Source of the DNA: a virus
DNA: 64,000 bases
Reading direction: 5' to 3' (one strand)
Virus record (IMG/VR): IMGVR_UViG_3300042541_000805
Coordinates: 1-64,000 of that record
The notes beneath the pieces were generated by a model that had not been told where the DNA came from, ran no database searches, and worked only from the letters and a program-made list of their open reading frames with translations. Numbering within the stretch: position 1 is the stretch's first letter; every line of letters starts with the position of its first letter. A program made the position numbers and the translations under genes. Shown here piece after piece: positions 1-4,879 of the stretch.

Positions 1-24
1 ATCTTGATACGGTGTGTCAGCCAT
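1..24 (-). CDS. Portal protein, N-terminal fragment cut by window edge
   Basis: This is the first eight codons (MADTPYQD) of the portal gene that is complete at 61299-63749. It is present twice only because the window runs past one genome length. The start codon is at 24-22, in the same context as the full gene. Confidence 0.85.
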
Positions 25-48
25 TAATTATTATTTTACTAATATTCA

Positions 49-56
49 CAAAGATA
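49..56 (-). promoter_or_regulatory. TAnnTTTG -7 box for portal operon (left copy)
   Basis: The box reads TATCTTTG on the minus strand, 24 nt before the portal ATG. It is the same site as 63774-63781, seen again in the terminal repeat. Confidence 0.55.
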
Positions 57-74
57 GTGAAAAAATGTCAAAGG

Positions 75-365
75 TTATTTTTTAGTAGATTTACCATCTT
101 TACCCTGACGAGCTCTATTTGAACCTTGTGCCTCTTTAACTAGCTTTCCAGATTTAGTGTGGCTCATATCTTTTCCATCACCAACTTTACTTCCAGCTAC
201 TTTATTAGCTTTATTCAAACCATCTCGGTATTTAATACGTTCAGGTGTTGCATGGTACTCTTTATTGTACTCATTCTTTTTTTTACGTGCTTCAGGATTG
301 TTAGCAAAATACTTTGCTGACTCAGACTTACCTGTTGATTTACCTGCTAATGTGTTACGTGCCAT
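75..365 (-). CDS. Small, very basic phage protein (96 aa)
   Basis: The product is hydrophilic and Lys/Arg/Asn-rich with no membrane segment. A central stretch (about residues 24-50) has alternating basic and aromatic residues (KKKNEYNKEYH, PERIKYRDG), and the tail is KDGKSTKK. I recall similar short basic proteins beside virion genes in other large phages, but cannot name a family. A role in DNA or capsid binding is inference from charge and position before the portal. The ATG is only 4 nt after a TATCTTTG box, so the mRNA is probably leaderless. The second copy at 63800-64000 differs at three residues (K/R, V/L, D/N). Confidence 0.75.
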   Translation of the reverse strand: MARNTLAGKSTGKSESAKYFANNPEARKKKNEYNKEYHATPERIKYRDGLNKANKVAGSKVGDGKDMSHTKSGKLVKEAQGSNRARQGKDGKSTKK

Positions 366-369
366 GCGA

Positions 370-377
370 CAAAGATA
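370..377 (-). promoter_or_regulatory. -7 box, predicted leaderless promoter
   Basis: TATCTTTG on the minus strand matches the Bacteroidota consensus TAnnTTTG. Four bases separate it from the ATG at 365, so transcription should begin at or within the start codon. Confidence 0.65.
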
Positions 378-660
378 AGTAATTTAACTAATACTCCGAA
401 AAAGGTTTGAGGTTTGTGGTAAGTAAAAGATGTTTAACTCCCCTCCCCTCAAAGAAAAGGAATTAAACACTAATACTTACTCTAATACTCGTCAAATAGG
501 AATCGGATATGTAGGCTGTTAAGGGGAAGATGTTTGGCAGCCCTTCTTAACATTTAAAAGTTCGTTATAGATACTGCTATATACAGATGGCGTTAGCCTC
601 ACCTTGTACACCCATAGAGTCAATTGGTTTATGCTTAAAGCTAACCTTATTTCTTGGGGC
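378..660. other. Non-coding, hairpin-rich stretch
   Basis: I see no convincing gene here. Three foldable pieces are visible. Arms 432-441 and 459-468 (GTTTAACTCC / GGAATTAAAC) pair with one mismatch. Arms 517-526 and 541-552 pair as TGTTAAG+GGG with CCC+CTTAACA around a 2-nt bulge. GTTAGC at 592-597 pairs with GCTAAC at 640-645. It lies between a strong minus-strand terminator and the promoter of the 75-365 gene. It may be an RNA of its own or a leader; the strand is not determined. Confidence 0.4.
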
Positions 661-692
661 AAAAAAAAACCCTAAAGTCGCATCTTTAGGGT
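661..692 (-). terminator. Rho-independent terminator of the RNA locus
   Basis: A perfect 9-bp stem (ACCCTAAAG / CTTTAGGGT) with a 6-nt loop is followed on the minus strand by nine T. It would end a minus-strand transcript coming from the tmRNA and folded-RNA genes upstream. Confidence 0.85.
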
Positions 693-825
693 CGGGAGTA
701 AATAAATAATAAAATATATTTAAACCGTTCCCGAAGATATATGCGACTATTTTCGGAAATAAGTTCTGCAAATATACAAAATAATATTTTATATATCCAA
801 ATTTAATTTATACTACAAATCCAAA

Positions 826-916
826 AACCCCGCTAGGGACTTGCACACACCCGAAGGTGAAGGATTAACAATATTCTTGTGCGAACAAAACTGACCCATT
901 CATCCCTAACGGGGTT
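826..916 (-). ncRNA. Unidentified structured RNA (about 91 nt)
   Basis: The ends pair over 14 bp: AACCCCGTTAGGGA at the 5' end with TCCCTAGCGGGGTT at the 3' end, read on the minus strand. The one non-Watson-Crick position is G-U on this strand but would be C-A on the other, which favours minus-strand transcription. Inside is CACC-UUCG-GGUG, a stem capped by a C(UUCG)G tetraloop (again only on the minus strand), enclosed by a GCACA/UGUGC helix. The 3' arm runs into UUUUU. It lies 52 nt downstream of the tmRNA on the same strand and before the shared terminator. I tried to read it as a tRNA, hammerhead, SRP or known riboswitch and none fit. Confidence 0.65.
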
Positions 917-968
917 CTTGATCTATGTAGCAAAAGTGCAAATATAAAAAAAATAAATTATTTTATAG

Positions 969-1259
969 TGGATCTGGAGGGATTCGAACCCTCGTGTCGT
1001 TACACATCCATATTATAGAGTTTTTACAAGGTTATTGGGGTTGCTTAGAACAACCACTCCACCACTTGGTTTAAAGTTCCAAGAAACTTAACATTAGGCT
1101 GCTAACTTGTATTCTACAGTATTAGCTTCAACGTGAGCAAGGATATCCTCGATACCTACACTCGATAATTCTGGTTTGCCATTTAATTGTTTGCAACAAA
1201 AGCCTGTTGCCACTCCTTGTCTATAATACTTACTTGCCCGATCGATTCCAGTCAGACCC
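969..1259 (-). ncRNA. ssrA: Transfer-messenger RNA (tmRNA)
   Basis: tmRNA rescues stalled ribosomes and tags the nascent protein for proteolysis. The 5' end GGGTCTG (1259-1253) pairs with the 3' CAGATCC (976-970), giving seven pairs including G3-U70, the alanine identity element; the discriminator A is at 969. The T arm is GAGGG-TTCGAAT-CCCTC (993-977). The P2 helix pairs TATTATAGA (1228-1220) with TCTATAATA (1019-1011) and continues as CAAGG/CCTTG after a bulge. A GCAACA/TGTTGC hairpin sits at the PK1 position. Other hairpins (CTTGG/CCAAG, GGTTG/CAACC) follow the tag frame. CCA is not encoded (CTA follows the discriminator). At 291 nt it is shorter than the E. coli RNA (about 360). No smpB-like gene is seen, so host SmpB would be needed. 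Confidence 0.9.
1094..1180 (-). other. Predicted tmRNA proteolysis-tag reading frame
   Basis: The frame ending EYKLAA-stop (TAA at 1096-1094) gives the LAA end typical of ClpXP-targeting tags. Read back to a GGC (Gly) resume codon 12 nt after the PK1-like hairpin, the tag would be 28 residues, beginning GKPELSS. Glycine resume codons are usual in Bacteroidota tmRNAs as I recall them. A competing resume codon one base later (GCA at 1179) would give ANQNYRV and then a stop. The LAA frame is preferred because of its C-terminus; the exact resume codon is inference. Confidence 0.6.
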
Positions 1260-1308
1260 ATGCAACAAAAATATAAAAAACATTCGAATTAGAAAAAGTT
1301 ATTTTAAG

Positions 1309-1316
1309 TAAATTTG
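1309..1316 (+). promoter_or_regulatory. -7 box, predicted leaderless promoter
   Basis: TAAATTTG lies three bases before the ATG at 1320. It sits just outside the tmRNA 5' end on the opposite strand, so the two units diverge here. Confidence 0.55.
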
Positions 1317-1319
1317 GGA

Positions 1320-1745
1320 ATGACAACAATAGTAGCAGAATATAGATATATCCCTTTTGGAACAAAGGTTAACATTGTGATTACCAATGATATAACAGAG
1401 GCTGTTAAACTTTACGATAAGGACTACGATGAAACCTTAGATTATTCTACTTGGGTTGCATCCTTTATAGAAGGAGAAGGAAGTTGTTGCTATTTAGTAT
1501 TTAAACCAAATCTTACCATATCTGATATTATACATGAAACCACACATATGGTTCAGTTTGTAATGAAGTACCATTTCGTGCACCTAGCAGACGATTACGA
1601 TGAGAATATGGCTTATGGTATCTCTTATTGGTCAGAGCTTGTTATAGCGACTCTAATAAGGGAAACAGAGCATATATCTCCTTGGATTAGAGAACAGGCT
1701 CAAACTCAGCTTTACGATTCAATCGGAAATATGCCCCAACTCTAA
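1320..1745 (+). CDS. Small HExxH zincin-like phage protein (141 aa)
   Basis: A predicted metallopeptidase-type fold with HETTH at residues 72-76, followed by DENMAYG about 20 residues later; E95 there could be the third zinc ligand. Short proteins with 'ISDIIHE.TH' followed by an E/N-x-AY segment are widespread in phages and usually unannotated. The substrate is unknown. An upstream in-frame TTG at 1314 overlaps the -7 box, so I start at the ATG 3 nt after it. The last 59 bases overlap the end of the convergent gene 1687-2262. Confidence 0.7.
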   Translation: MTTIVAEYRYIPFGTKVNIVITNDITEAVKLYDKDYDETLDYSTWVASFIEGEGSCCYLVFKPNLTISDIIHETTHMVQFVMKYHFVHLADDYDENMAYGISYWSELVIATLIRETEHISPWIREQAQTQLYDSIGNMPQL

Positions 1746-2262
1746 TCTTTTGTTGGATTACATCATATCCTCCAAAGAACATAGTATTAGAATACTTTGG
1801 GATATATAAACCATCTACAGATAGTGAAACTTGTTTGCTATTAAATAGTACTGAAGAGCCTACTGCAAAGGTTGGTTTTACTTTAGGTGCAATAAATACA
1901 GTCTTGGTAATGAATTGATCCATAATATCAATAGAAGCCATTCTAGCAATAATCATATTTTGGGTAACTCTTTCTTTTATTGCAACAGTTGCCTTATCAA
2001 AACGAATAGTATCTATATACTCTGAAGTAGCATAGAACTCATTAATAACGTGTGATGTATCTACATTATTAATAATGGTATCTGTATAATACTTAGTCAC
2101 CGGGACTAACTTAGTAATATATTTAGTTTGGGTAGGTCTAGCCACATACATTGTATCTATTTTAGTTTTAACGACTTCTATAGAAACTTCTTTATTACAG
2201 CTTTGTTGTAAAAGAATAAATCCTAATATGGTAGCAACTACCCAACCTAATATACTTTTCAT
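1687..2262 (-). CDS. Membrane-anchored phage protein with predicted periplasmic domain (191 aa)
   Basis: Residues 1-22 form a signal anchor (GWVVATILGFILL) ending in QQSC, a weak lipobox, so it is either a lipoprotein or a single-pass anchor. The rest is rich in Thr/Val/Ile beta-type segments. The C-terminus (VGSSVLFNSKQVSLSVDGLYI... FGGYDVIQQKIRVGAYFRL) looks like outer-membrane beta strands. I do not recognise the family. An envelope or lysis role is inference. The start overlaps the stop of the upstream gene by one base (TAATG), so translation is probably coupled. Confidence 0.7.
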   Translation of the reverse strand: MKSILGWVVATILGFILLQQSCNKEVSIEVVKTKIDTMYVARPTQTKYITKLVPVTKYYTDTIINNVDTSHVINEFYATSEYIDTIRFDKATVAIKERVTQNMIIARMASIDIMDQFITKTVFIAPKVKPTFAVGSSVLFNSKQVSLSVDGLYIPKYSNTMFFGGYDVIQQKIRVGAYFRLNRKAEFEPVL

Positions 2263-2540
2263 TATTTTAAATTCATTAATATGATTGAAAATTGTTCTTG
2301 TAGTTTTTTAATCTGCTCTTTAATCTCTACGATATTTTCAGCATCTGTTTTAGTATCTTCTTTTGATTTTAATACATAATTAGCAATAGCATCTCCAGTC
2401 ATATTTGTTGCAGACACAGAAGCGATATTTTCTTCATCCTTTGCAAATACGTGTGCATACTTTTCTAAACAAGCACCACAAGGTGACTCGCATTCACAAT
2501 GTTCTAACTTTGCGATTTCTTCAATTTTTAGGTCTTTCAT
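2262..2540 (-). CDS. Cys-cluster coiled-coil protein (92 aa)
   Basis: Four cysteines at residues 15, 17, 21 and 24 (HCECESPCGACLEKY) could bind a metal. The C-terminal third (about 65-92) is a Lys/Glu/Leu coiled coil. It is the middle gene of a three-gene minus operon (2640 to 1687). It is not a family I can name. Confidence 0.65.
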   Translation of the reverse strand: MKDLKIEEIAKLEHCECESPCGACLEKYAHVFAKDEENIASVSATNMTGDAIANYVLKSKEDTKTDAENIVEIKEQIKKLQEQFSIILMNLK

Positions 2541-2640
2541 AAACGATTTTTCTAATTTTAGCTACAATTAAATTTAATTTATTTTCTAATGCTTTTTTTT
2601 CTAACATCAAGGTTTCCAATTCTTTAACCGATTTTCCCAT
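2521..2640 (-). CDS. Short coiled-coil protein (39 aa)
   Basis: MGKSVKELETLMLEKKALEN begins an almost continuous amphipathic helix with leucines at heptad spacing. It overlaps the next gene by 20 nt. The start is the first ATG in frame 17 nt downstream of a TATATTTG box. The function is unknown; it could partner the coiled coil of the 2262-2540 product. Confidence 0.5.
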   Translation of the reverse strand: MGKSVKELETLMLEKKALENKLNLIVAKIRKIVYERPKN

Positions 2641-2657
2641 ATTCTTATCATTAAGCC

Positions 2658-2665
2658 CAAATATA
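2658..2665 (-). promoter_or_regulatory. -7 box for the 2640-1687 operon
   Basis: TATATTTG on the minus strand, 17 nt before the ATG at 2640. It is back to back with the plus-strand box at 2700, so about 75 bp hold two divergent promoters. Confidence 0.55.
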
Positions 2666-2699
2666 GAAATTTTTATTTGATATATATAAAATATTATTT

Positions 2700-2707
2700 T
2701 ACCTTTG
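2700..2707 (+). promoter_or_regulatory. -7 box, predicted leaderless promoter of groES
   Basis: TACCTTTG, then six bases, then ATG at 2714. A TTTG lies about 20 bp upstream, within the AT-rich run ending at 2699, as a possible -33 element. Confidence 0.6.
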
Positions 2708-2713
2708 TTAAAT

Positions 2714-2983
2714 ATGGAACCAAATGTTAGATTATTAGGTGATACTGTTTTAGTTAAAGCAGATAACTTACCAATTGAAAAAACAGAAGCAGGAATCTAT
2801 TTACCTGAGAAACTTCGTGATAAGTACATAACAGGAACAATCTTAGCAACTGGCGATGATGTAAAGCAAGTAGAGCACAACTGCAAGGTGGTGTTTGAAA
2901 AATCATTATGCAGAGAAACTGTTATTATGGGCGAACCGCTATTCATTATCAAAGAAAATCAAATCTTATATAAATTAGTATGA
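2714..2983 (+). CDS. groES: GroES-type co-chaperonin (89 aa)
   Basis: It should cap a GroEL ring to assist protein folding in the cytoplasm, probably with host GroEL since no phage GroEL is present. The start VRLLGDTVLVK matches the 'PLGDRVLVK' opening of Cpn10, and TEAGIYLPEK matches the mobile-loop GGI(V/Y)LP motif that contacts GroEL. GTILATGD and the final LFIIKENQILYKL match the last beta strands. It is slightly shorter than bacterial GroES (about 95 aa). An in-frame TTG at 2705 overlaps the promoter box, so I use the ATG. Phage homologues such as T4 gp31 help fold the capsid protein; this role is inferred here. Confidence 0.85.
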   Translation: MEPNVRLLGDTVLVKADNLPIEKTEAGIYLPEKLRDKYITGTILATGDDVKQVEHNCKVVFEKSLCRETVIMGEPLFIIKENQILYKLV

Positions 2984-3114
2984 AACAATTCAAATCACTT
3001 AGAAGATCATTAAGAAGAGGTAAGGCTAGACTTATCCCTGATGTATTAGGAATGCGTATGCATATCCAACGCAGAACAGGTAGAGGTACATGGCAGACCG
3101 TATCATCAATGTAA
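2980..3114 (+). CDS. Arg-rich mini-protein (44 aa)
   Basis: It starts within the stop of groES (ATGA overlap), so it is translationally coupled. Eleven of 44 residues are Arg, mainly in LRRSLRRGKAR and IQRRTGRG. Nucleic-acid binding is likely from composition; nothing more specific can be said. Confidence 0.55.
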   Translation: MKQFKSLRRSLRRGKARLIPDVLGMRMHIQRRTGRGTWQTVSSM

Positions 3115-3136
3115 ATTTATAAACTAAACATATTAT

Positions 3137-4198
3137 ATGAAAATTCACGTACCCAGAGTAAGATTATCAGCAAAAGAATATGAACTTTTGCAACAACTGA
3201 GAGGGAAAGAAATAGAAAGCGAAGAATCACACGAAGCATTAAAAAATTACTGCGAAGAGAATCAAATTCCATTTACTAACGTGAACCATTATTGGCACAA
3301 GGGTAAAAACTTCTCACTACACGTGAAGAATGATTTACAGCCAACATATATGGAAATGAGAGATGACATCATCTCAGAAATGAAAGCCTATGCACCAGAA
3401 TATAAAACGATTTCTAGACAATCTACAAATACAGATTCACACCTTTTTGTTGTGGATCCTGCGGATATTCATGTAGGCAAACTTTCAAAGTCTTTTGAAG
3501 TTGGTGCTGAATACAATGCAGAGATTGCTGTTAATAGAGTAAATGAAGGCGTAGAAGGGCTTGTGCAGAAATCAGCAGGATTCTCTATTGATAAGATATT
3601 ATTAATTATTGGTAACGATGTATTGCATACCGATAACCCAAAAAGAACGACTACAGCTGGTACATCTCAAGATACCGATGGTATGTGGTATGAAAACTTC
3701 ATTAAAGCTAAACAAATGTATGTGGATATAATCGAAAGGTTATTATCTATAGCAGATGTGCATATTGTTTTTAATCCATCAAACCACGATTATATGTCAG
3801 GGTTCTTCTTGGCTGATTCAATCTATTCTTGGTTTGCTAAATGTGAAAACGTAACGTTTGACGTTAGTATCGTACATCGTAAGTATTATAAGTACCATAA
3901 CAATCTTATTGGTTCTACGCATGGCGATGGAGCTAAAGAGGCAGATTTGCCATTATTGATGGCTCATGAAGCATCAGAGCATTGGGCTAGTTGTAAACAC
4001 AAGTATATTTATACCCACCACTTGCACCATAATAGGTCTAAGGACTATATGGGTGTTAATATCCAGATCATGAGAAGCCCTAGTGAAGCAGATGCTTGGC
4101 ATATGAAAGCAGGCTATGCTCATGCACCTAAAGCAGTTGAGGCATTTTTACATCATAAGATACATGGTAGGATTGCATCCTTCTGTCATATCTTCTAG
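3137..4198 (+). CDS. Calcineurin-like metallophosphoesterase (353 aa)
   Basis: A dimetal phosphoesterase. The five-block signature is visible in order: DPADIHVG (D-x-H, D110/H112), IGND (159-161), NPSNHD (the GNHD block), GSTHGD, and IYTHHLHH (the GHxH block). The first 90 residues are a helical extension. Such enzymes are common in phages and could act on nucleic acids or nucleotides; the substrate is not known. It is third in the groES unit, 22 nt after the previous stop. A 7-bp GGAAAAA/TTTTTCC hairpin at 4200-4222 follows the stop. Confidence 0.85.
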   Translation: MKIHVPRVRLSAKEYELLQQLRGKEIESEESHEALKNYCEENQIPFTNVNHYWHKGKNFSLHVKNDLQPTYMEMRDDIISEMKAYAPEYKTISRQSTNTDSHLFVVDPADIHVGKLSKSFEVGAEYNAEIAVNRVNEGVEGLVQKSAGFSIDKILLIIGNDVLHTDNPKRTTTAGTSQDTDGMWYENFIKAKQMYVDIIERLLSIADVHIVFNPSNHDYMSGFFLADSIYSWFAKCENVTFDVSIVHRKYYKYHNNLIGSTHGDGAKEADLPLLMAHEASEHWASCKHKYIYTHHLHHNRSKDYMGVNIQIMRSPSEADAWHMKAGYAHAPKAVEAFLHHKIHGRIASFCHIF

Positions 4199-4223
4199 TG
4201 GAAAAAGAAATTCGGTTTTTCCG

Positions 4224-4231
4224 TATCTTTG
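4224..4231 (+). promoter_or_regulatory. -7 box, predicted leaderless promoter
   Basis: TATCTTTG three bases before the ATG at 4235. It heads a run of four tiny genes. Confidence 0.65.
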
Positions 4232-4234
4232 TAT

Positions 4235-4363
4235 ATGGCAAAAACAAAATCCCCCTCAAAGTCTGCTAAGGCAGAAAAAGTAAACTTTGGAAAGCGTAAA
4301 GGCGGCAAGGCTGCTAAGGCTAAGAATAAACAAGAGAAACCTTATAATCGTCAAGGAAGATAA
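4235..4363 (+). CDS. Lys-rich mini-protein (42 aa)
   Basis: MAKTKSPSKSAKAEK is followed by a G/K-rich segment (GKRKGGKAAKAKNKQ), histone-tail-like in composition. It is supported by the promoter immediately upstream and the 1-nt TAATG overlap with the next gene. DNA compaction is inference. Confidence 0.6.
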   Translation: MAKTKSPSKSAKAEKVNFGKRKGGKAAKAKNKQEKPYNRQGR

Positions 4364-4632
4364 TGGCAAAACAAGTTGATAAATCAAAAATGAAGTGTAA
4401 CTCTCCAAAGAGTACACCATCTCATCCAAAGAAATCTCACATTGTTAAGGCGTGTGCTAATGGGAAGGAAAAAATTATTAGATTTGGTCAGCAAGGCGTA
4501 AGTGGTGCAGGAGCTAATCCTAGCACACCAAAAGAAAAGGCTAGACAGAAATCATTCAAGGCTAGACACGCATCAAATATTGCTAAAGGTAATATGTCTG
4601 CGGCTTATTGGAGCGATAAAGTGAAATGGTAA
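4363..4632 (+). CDS. Conserved basic phage protein, KSFKARH...YWS type (89 aa)
   Basis: It has the pattern HPKKSHIVKACANGKEKIIRFGQQG, then KARQKSFKARHASN, and ends AAYWSDKVKW. I recall this arrangement (a PKK...K.IRFG block, then K(S/A)F.ARH, then a terminal YW) from small proteins in cyanophages and large DNA viruses, where the function is unknown. It starts one base into the previous stop. Confidence 0.7.
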   Translation: MAKQVDKSKMKCNSPKSTPSHPKKSHIVKACANGKEKIIRFGQQGVSGAGANPSTPKEKARQKSFKARHASNIAKGNMSAAYWSDKVKW

Positions 4633-4654
4633 ACAATTTAAAATATATACAACT

Positions 4655-4792
4655 ATGAAAAAAATGGAATCCAAAAAGGAAGAAATGAAAGAAATGAAAA
4701 TGTCTAAAAAGGCATACATGGCTAAAGAAATGAAAGAAGGTAAAAAGTCTACCTCAATGACAAAGGCTGGTAAAAAAATGTACAAAAAATAA
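4655..4792 (+). CDS. Lys/Met-rich mini-protein (45 aa)
   Basis: Repeated K-x-M-K units (EEMKEMKMSKK, AKEMKEGKK) form a charged helix with high Met content. It lies 22 nt after the 89-aa gene in the same unit. The function is unknown. Confidence 0.5.
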   Translation: MKKMESKKEEMKEMKMSKKAYMAKEMKEGKKSTSMTKAGKKMYKK

Positions 4793-4794
4793 TC

Positions 4795-4842
4795 ATGGCA
4801 AAAAAAATGACCAAAGGTAAAGGAACCAAGAAAGGTTGCTAA
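4795..4842 (+). CDS. Possible 15-aa basic peptide
   Basis: MAKKMTKGKGTKKGC, two bases after the previous stop and 8 bp before the terminator. It shares the MAKKM/KGK composition of its neighbours. Too short to be sure it is translated. Confidence 0.3.
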   Translation: MAKKMTKGKGTKKGC

Positions 4843-4849
4843 CCATAGC

Positions 4850-4879
4850 AAAAAGCCTCATAGAGATATGGGGCTTTTT
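4850..4879. terminator. Bidirectional terminator between convergent units
   Basis: AAAAAGCCTCAT (4850-4861) pairs with ATGGGGCTTTTT (4868-4879): a 12-bp stem with one G-U and a 6-nt loop. A- and T-runs on the flanks serve both directions. The terminase stop codon (4880-4878) touches the stem. Confidence 0.8.

Larger units (their letters stand above)
1..275. repeat. Left copy of near-identical terminal repeat
   Basis: Bases 1-275 align without gaps to 63726-64000 (offset 63725). There are 8 mismatches, at 98, 99, 132, 162, 174, 195, 200 and 202, all inside the basic-protein gene. The repeat covers the first 24 bases of the portal gene, the spacer and most of that gene. Most likely the contig wraps around a circular or permuted genome. 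The mismatches suggest two strain variants were assembled at the two ends. Confidence 0.9.

Noticed and set aside
577-771. Open frame of 64 codons on the minus strand
   Set aside because: It runs straight through the strong terminator hairpin at 661-692 and has no promoter or coding-like composition.
826-916. Hammerhead, SRP, tRNA or common riboswitch
   Set aside because: Core motifs of each class were looked for on both strands and not found.
1094-1180. Stand-alone protein gene in the tmRNA
   Set aside because: The frame lies inside the tmRNA fold and its LAA end matches a tag; no start codon or promoter of its own is seen.
4795-4842. Firm call of a 15-aa gene
   Set aside because: Kept only as a low-confidence feature; length alone cannot support it.
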